Below are positions 62,072-64,000 of a DNA stretch of 64,000 bases, one piece after another (the stretch's first letter is position 1; the number at the start of each line of letters is the position of its first letter). The stretch lies in contig NC_014041.1 in assembly GCF_000023465.1 (NCBI RefSeq), positions 765,001 to 829,000 on the forward strand, written 5' to 3'. The position numbers were made by a program, and so were the translations under genes. The DNA comes from Zunongwangia profunda SM-A87. GTDB lineage: Bacteria; Bacteroidota; Bacteroidia; Flavobacteriales; Flavobacteriaceae. Below the pieces are notes generated by a model. It searched no databases. It saw only the letters and a program-made list of their open reading frames with translations, and had not been told where the DNA came from.

Positions 62072-62791
62072 TTAAAACTCAAAAGTAAACCCTTTTTTAG
62101 TTAGTTTTTGATAAACCTCTTCGTCAAAGCTGTAAAGTTTGGCCGCACGGTGCGATACATCTTTTTGCTTTTCACCAATGTCTACCAATAGTTTCATTTT
62201 TAAAAATTTTCTGCGAAAGTTTGGTTTATCCATTTTTACATCCAGGATTTCTTCATATAGATGCATTAATTCAAGAAGCGTAAATTTTTCGGGTAGTAAA
62301 TTAAAACCAATGGGTGCCTGGCGCACGCGGTTTCTAAGTTTTTCCTGTGCCGCTTCAAAAATCATTTTATGGTCATAAATAAGCTCTGGTAATGCTTCAA
62401 CCAAAAACCATTTAGCTTCAGATGCAGTAAAACCGGCAGCAATTTCGTAATCTTCACTTTTCACCAGTGCGTAATACCCAATAGTAATTACGCGGCTGGC
62501 AGGAAAACGATTAGGTTCACCAAAAGCCTGTAATTGTTCCAGAAAAATATTGTCGAGTCCGGTTAGATCCCTTAACACACGTTTGGCAGAATCGTCTATA
62601 GATTCCTTTTCGGTAATCCATCCTCCGGGTAATCCCCATTTATCCTTACTAATTCCTTCAGCATGTTTTACCAGGAGTACTTCCATTTTCCCTTCATTAA
62701 ATCCAAATACCACACAATCTATAGTGACTGCTTCAATAAAGTTTTCTTCCTGAATATATTTTTCGCCTTCTGCGATAAAGCCTTTGGACAT
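62072..62791 (-). CDS. Nudix-fold transcriptional regulator (NrtR/AraR/XylR-like)
   Basis: A 239-aa regulator with a Nudix domain (residues ~20-150) and a C-terminal winged helix-turn-helix (~160-235, FTLLELMHLYEEILDVKMDK, PNFRRKFLKMKLLVDIGEK). The Nudix box is degenerate: GGWITEKESIDDSAKRVLRD lacks the REUxEE glutamates, so it probably binds but does not hydrolyse its ligand. In Bacteroides the homologous BT0354 (AraR) represses arabinose genes. Near a xylan locus it may sense xylose or arabinose (inference). The start at 62791 gives MSKGFIAEGE. Confidence 0.85.
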   Translation of the reverse strand: MSKGFIAEGEKYIQEENFIEAVTIDCVVFGFNEGKMEVLLVKHAEGISKDKWGLPGGWITEKESIDDSAKRVLRDLTGLDNIFLEQLQAFGEPNRFPASRVITIGYYALVKSEDYEIAAGFTASEAKWFLVEALPELIYDHKMIFEAAQEKLRNRVRQAPIGFNLLPEKFTLLELMHLYEEILDVKMDKPNFRRKFLKMKLLVDIGEKQKDVSHRAAKLYSFDEEVYQKLTKKGFTFEF

Positions 62792-62952
62792 CTTGTAAAA
62801 TTTGATGGTAAAAATAAGAATTTCAATCAAAAAGCCGCCTAAAAATAAGTCAATCCAACTTTTTAGAATTTCCATTAGTCGATAGATAAGAGTATATCCA
62901 TCGAAATCTTCAGATTTTGCTGCTTTTTGTATCTAATTTTAGAATATCAAAA

Positions 62953-63318
62953 ATGATCAAAATGAACGTTACAATTGAAAATACAAAAGGCAAATTGATT
63001 GATGTGACAATTGAAGTTTATAGCAAAGAGCAGTTTGTAAACTGTTGTGATGCTGAAAATATGCAAGAAATTTATGCCAGGGCTAAAGACCCGGAAAAGA
63101 CCCCGGGGATTATTTACCATCATAAAATCGTTAAAGCTTATATCGATAAAGAAGCGAGAAGAGCGGGAGAGATAACGATGGCAAATGCGCTTTGTTTATG
63201 TAGTAAATCGATAGAGAAATTTACCCTGGATAACTATCATAATAAGCAGATTTTCTTTATTGAATTAATGAGCCACACACCCTATGAATTACAGTATCAT
63301 TATTTGATAGAGAATTAA
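62953..63318 (+). CDS. Hypothetical protein
   Basis: A 121-aa soluble protein, divergent from the Nudix regulator. The start ATG 62953 (MIKMNVTIENTKG) was chosen; ATG 62962 is possible. It has a beta-hairpin N-terminus (MNVTIENTKGKLIDVTIEVY) and two Cys pairs (FVNCCDAE, ANALCLCSKS) plus YHHK, which could bind metal. It ends ELQYHYLIEN. Family not recognised. Confidence 0.5.
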   Translation: MIKMNVTIENTKGKLIDVTIEVYSKEQFVNCCDAENMQEIYARAKDPEKTPGIIYHHKIVKAYIDKEARRAGEITMANALCLCSKSIEKFTLDNYHNKQIFFIELMSHTPYELQYHYLIEN

Positions 63319-63460
63319 CGAAAACACACTTTTTTGCCCCTTAAAAAGAGAGTTTAATTCCTCACTGAGGTTTTAATTCCCCGAGTCTGGTTTCAAATCG
63401 TTTAATCTGTTTTCGTCAGATACCTTTTGAGGCTGTCTCTAGATGATTGATTTACACTAA

Positions 63461-63505
63461 AAAAAACGGATTGGTGGGGACGAGGTCAAGCCAATCCGTT
63501 TTTTT
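63461..63505. terminator. Strong bidirectional terminator
   Basis: AAAAAACGGATTGG (63461-63474) pairs with CCAATCCGTTTTTT (63491-63504), a 14-bp stem with a 16-base loop. It has T-runs on both strands and lies between the convergent hypothetical gene and GH31 gene. Confidence 0.85.
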
Positions 63506-63547
63506 GTTTTTGTTTTGGAGATCTTTTTACAAAGCTCTTCAAAATTA

Positions 63548-64000
63548 TTATTCGCTAATTAAGTGTAAATCGGTGAAATTTTCCTGTAAAATAATGGTGT
63601 TACTTTCTTTATCGTAGCCAATGCTTTCCAGGCTTACATTCTCATTATTTACGCTGGCCGATGTAATTTCGAAAGGTAATCCGTGAAATTTAATTTTCAT
63701 GGTTTTAAGATTCGATTCGTAGGTGCCGGCAACGTGTTGCTGAACAATAATCTCTTTTGTTTTTCCAGTAAGTTTGAAGGTTCTTAAATTAAAAAGTCCC
63801 ATTTTATAATCATAACCATCATGATCATCTTCGTAGTAAATAGAATTTTGTTTTCCGTTTTTATAATAAACATCTAATCTCAGTTCTTCGATCTCTAATT
63901 CGTCTACATACTGCTGCACTGGATATTTAGGAATTATCGCTCCTTCTTTTACGAATATGGGCATACTGTCTAAAGGTGCATCTACCCAAAGTTCTTTGCC
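63548..64000 (-). CDS. GH31-family glycosidase, C-terminal part (runs off window)
   Basis: The frame is open to the last base. The visible 150 residues start GKELWVDAPLDSMPIFVKEG and go on to AIIPKYPVQQYVDELEIEEL, which is the C-terminal beta-domain of GH31 alpha-glucosidases/alpha-xylosidases, followed by a DUF5110-like strand-rich end (YYEDDHDGYDYKMGLFNLRT). The catalytic barrel lies outside the window, so specificity cannot be judged. Either alpha-glucosidase or alpha-xylosidase is possible. Confidence 0.85.
   Translation of the reverse strand, partial: GKELWVDAPLDSMPIFVKEGAIIPKYPVQQYVDELEIEELRLDVYYKNGKQNSIYYEDDHDGYDYKMGLFNLRTFKLTGKTKEIIVQQHVAGTYESNLKTMKIKFHGLPFEITSASVNNENVSLESIGYDKESNTIILQENFTDLHLISE

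Noticed and set aside
63430..63460. Solo IS end (GGCTGTCTC...TTTACAC)
   Set aside because: Resembles IS termini but has no partner repeat, transposase remnant or target duplication nearby.

Overview
The window is AT-rich and typical of a polysaccharide-degrading member of Flavobacteriia (Bacteroidota). Three SusC/SusD pairs, an ECF sigma/FecR pair, a hybrid two-component regulator, SPII lipoproteins and promoter -7 boxes of the TAnnTTTG type all point there. The genus cannot be fixed from sequence alone; a marine flavobacterium of the Zunongwangia/Gramella kind would fit (inference). No rRNA, tRNA or CRISPR array was seen.

Region 1 (1-9.4 kb): an edge fragment, then an ECF sigma factor, a FecR anti-sigma factor, and a SusC receptor with an STN signalling domain followed by its SusD. 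This is a self-regulated uptake locus with no enzyme beside it. A secreted YCF48/BNR-repeat protein follows on the minus strand.

Region 2 (9.5-37.5 kb): an accessory island of small unrelated genes with long repeat-filled gaps. It holds toxin-antitoxin loci (mazEF, a PIN-domain gene with a 255-aa partner, higBA, a SymE-like gene divergent from an XRE regulator, yefM-yoeB), an OXA-type beta-lactamase, a beta-solenoid/PD-(D/E)XK fusion, a soluble + four-TM gene pair of RexAB-like architecture, an HNH nuclease, stress and redox genes, and an IS256-family element. Broken genes are common: mepB with an amber codon, a decapitated GNAT gene, a frameshifted PH-SHOCT gene and an AraC gene without a start codon. 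Two kinds of short repeat look like cassette boundaries: a ~55-bp header upstream of at least six unrelated genes, and a ~31-bp tail just after the stop codons of others. A separate family, a 57-bp imperfect palindrome (six copies) nested in larger mosaic repeats, fills the other gaps.

Region 3 (37.5-39 kb): two GNAT acetyltransferase genes divergent from a MarR regulator, with a clear dyad operator between them.

Region 4 (39-58 kb and beyond): a xylan utilisation locus: susC-susD-susC-susD, a DUF1735-type surface lipoprotein, a GH10 xylanase carrying an inserted carbohydrate-binding module, a terminator, a second GH10 and a 1356-aa hybrid two-component sensor. A GH31 gene at the right edge and a Nudix-fold regulator with a degenerate Nudix box (the family that controls pentose use in Bacteroidetes) suggest that the pentose functions continue past the window.

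Region 5 (58-64 kb): an MtfA-like metallopeptidase, an arsenic operon (DUF6428, arsenate reductase-like, Acr3) preceded by two ArsR-type palindromes but no arsR, small hypothetical genes, the Nudix regulator and the partial GH31.
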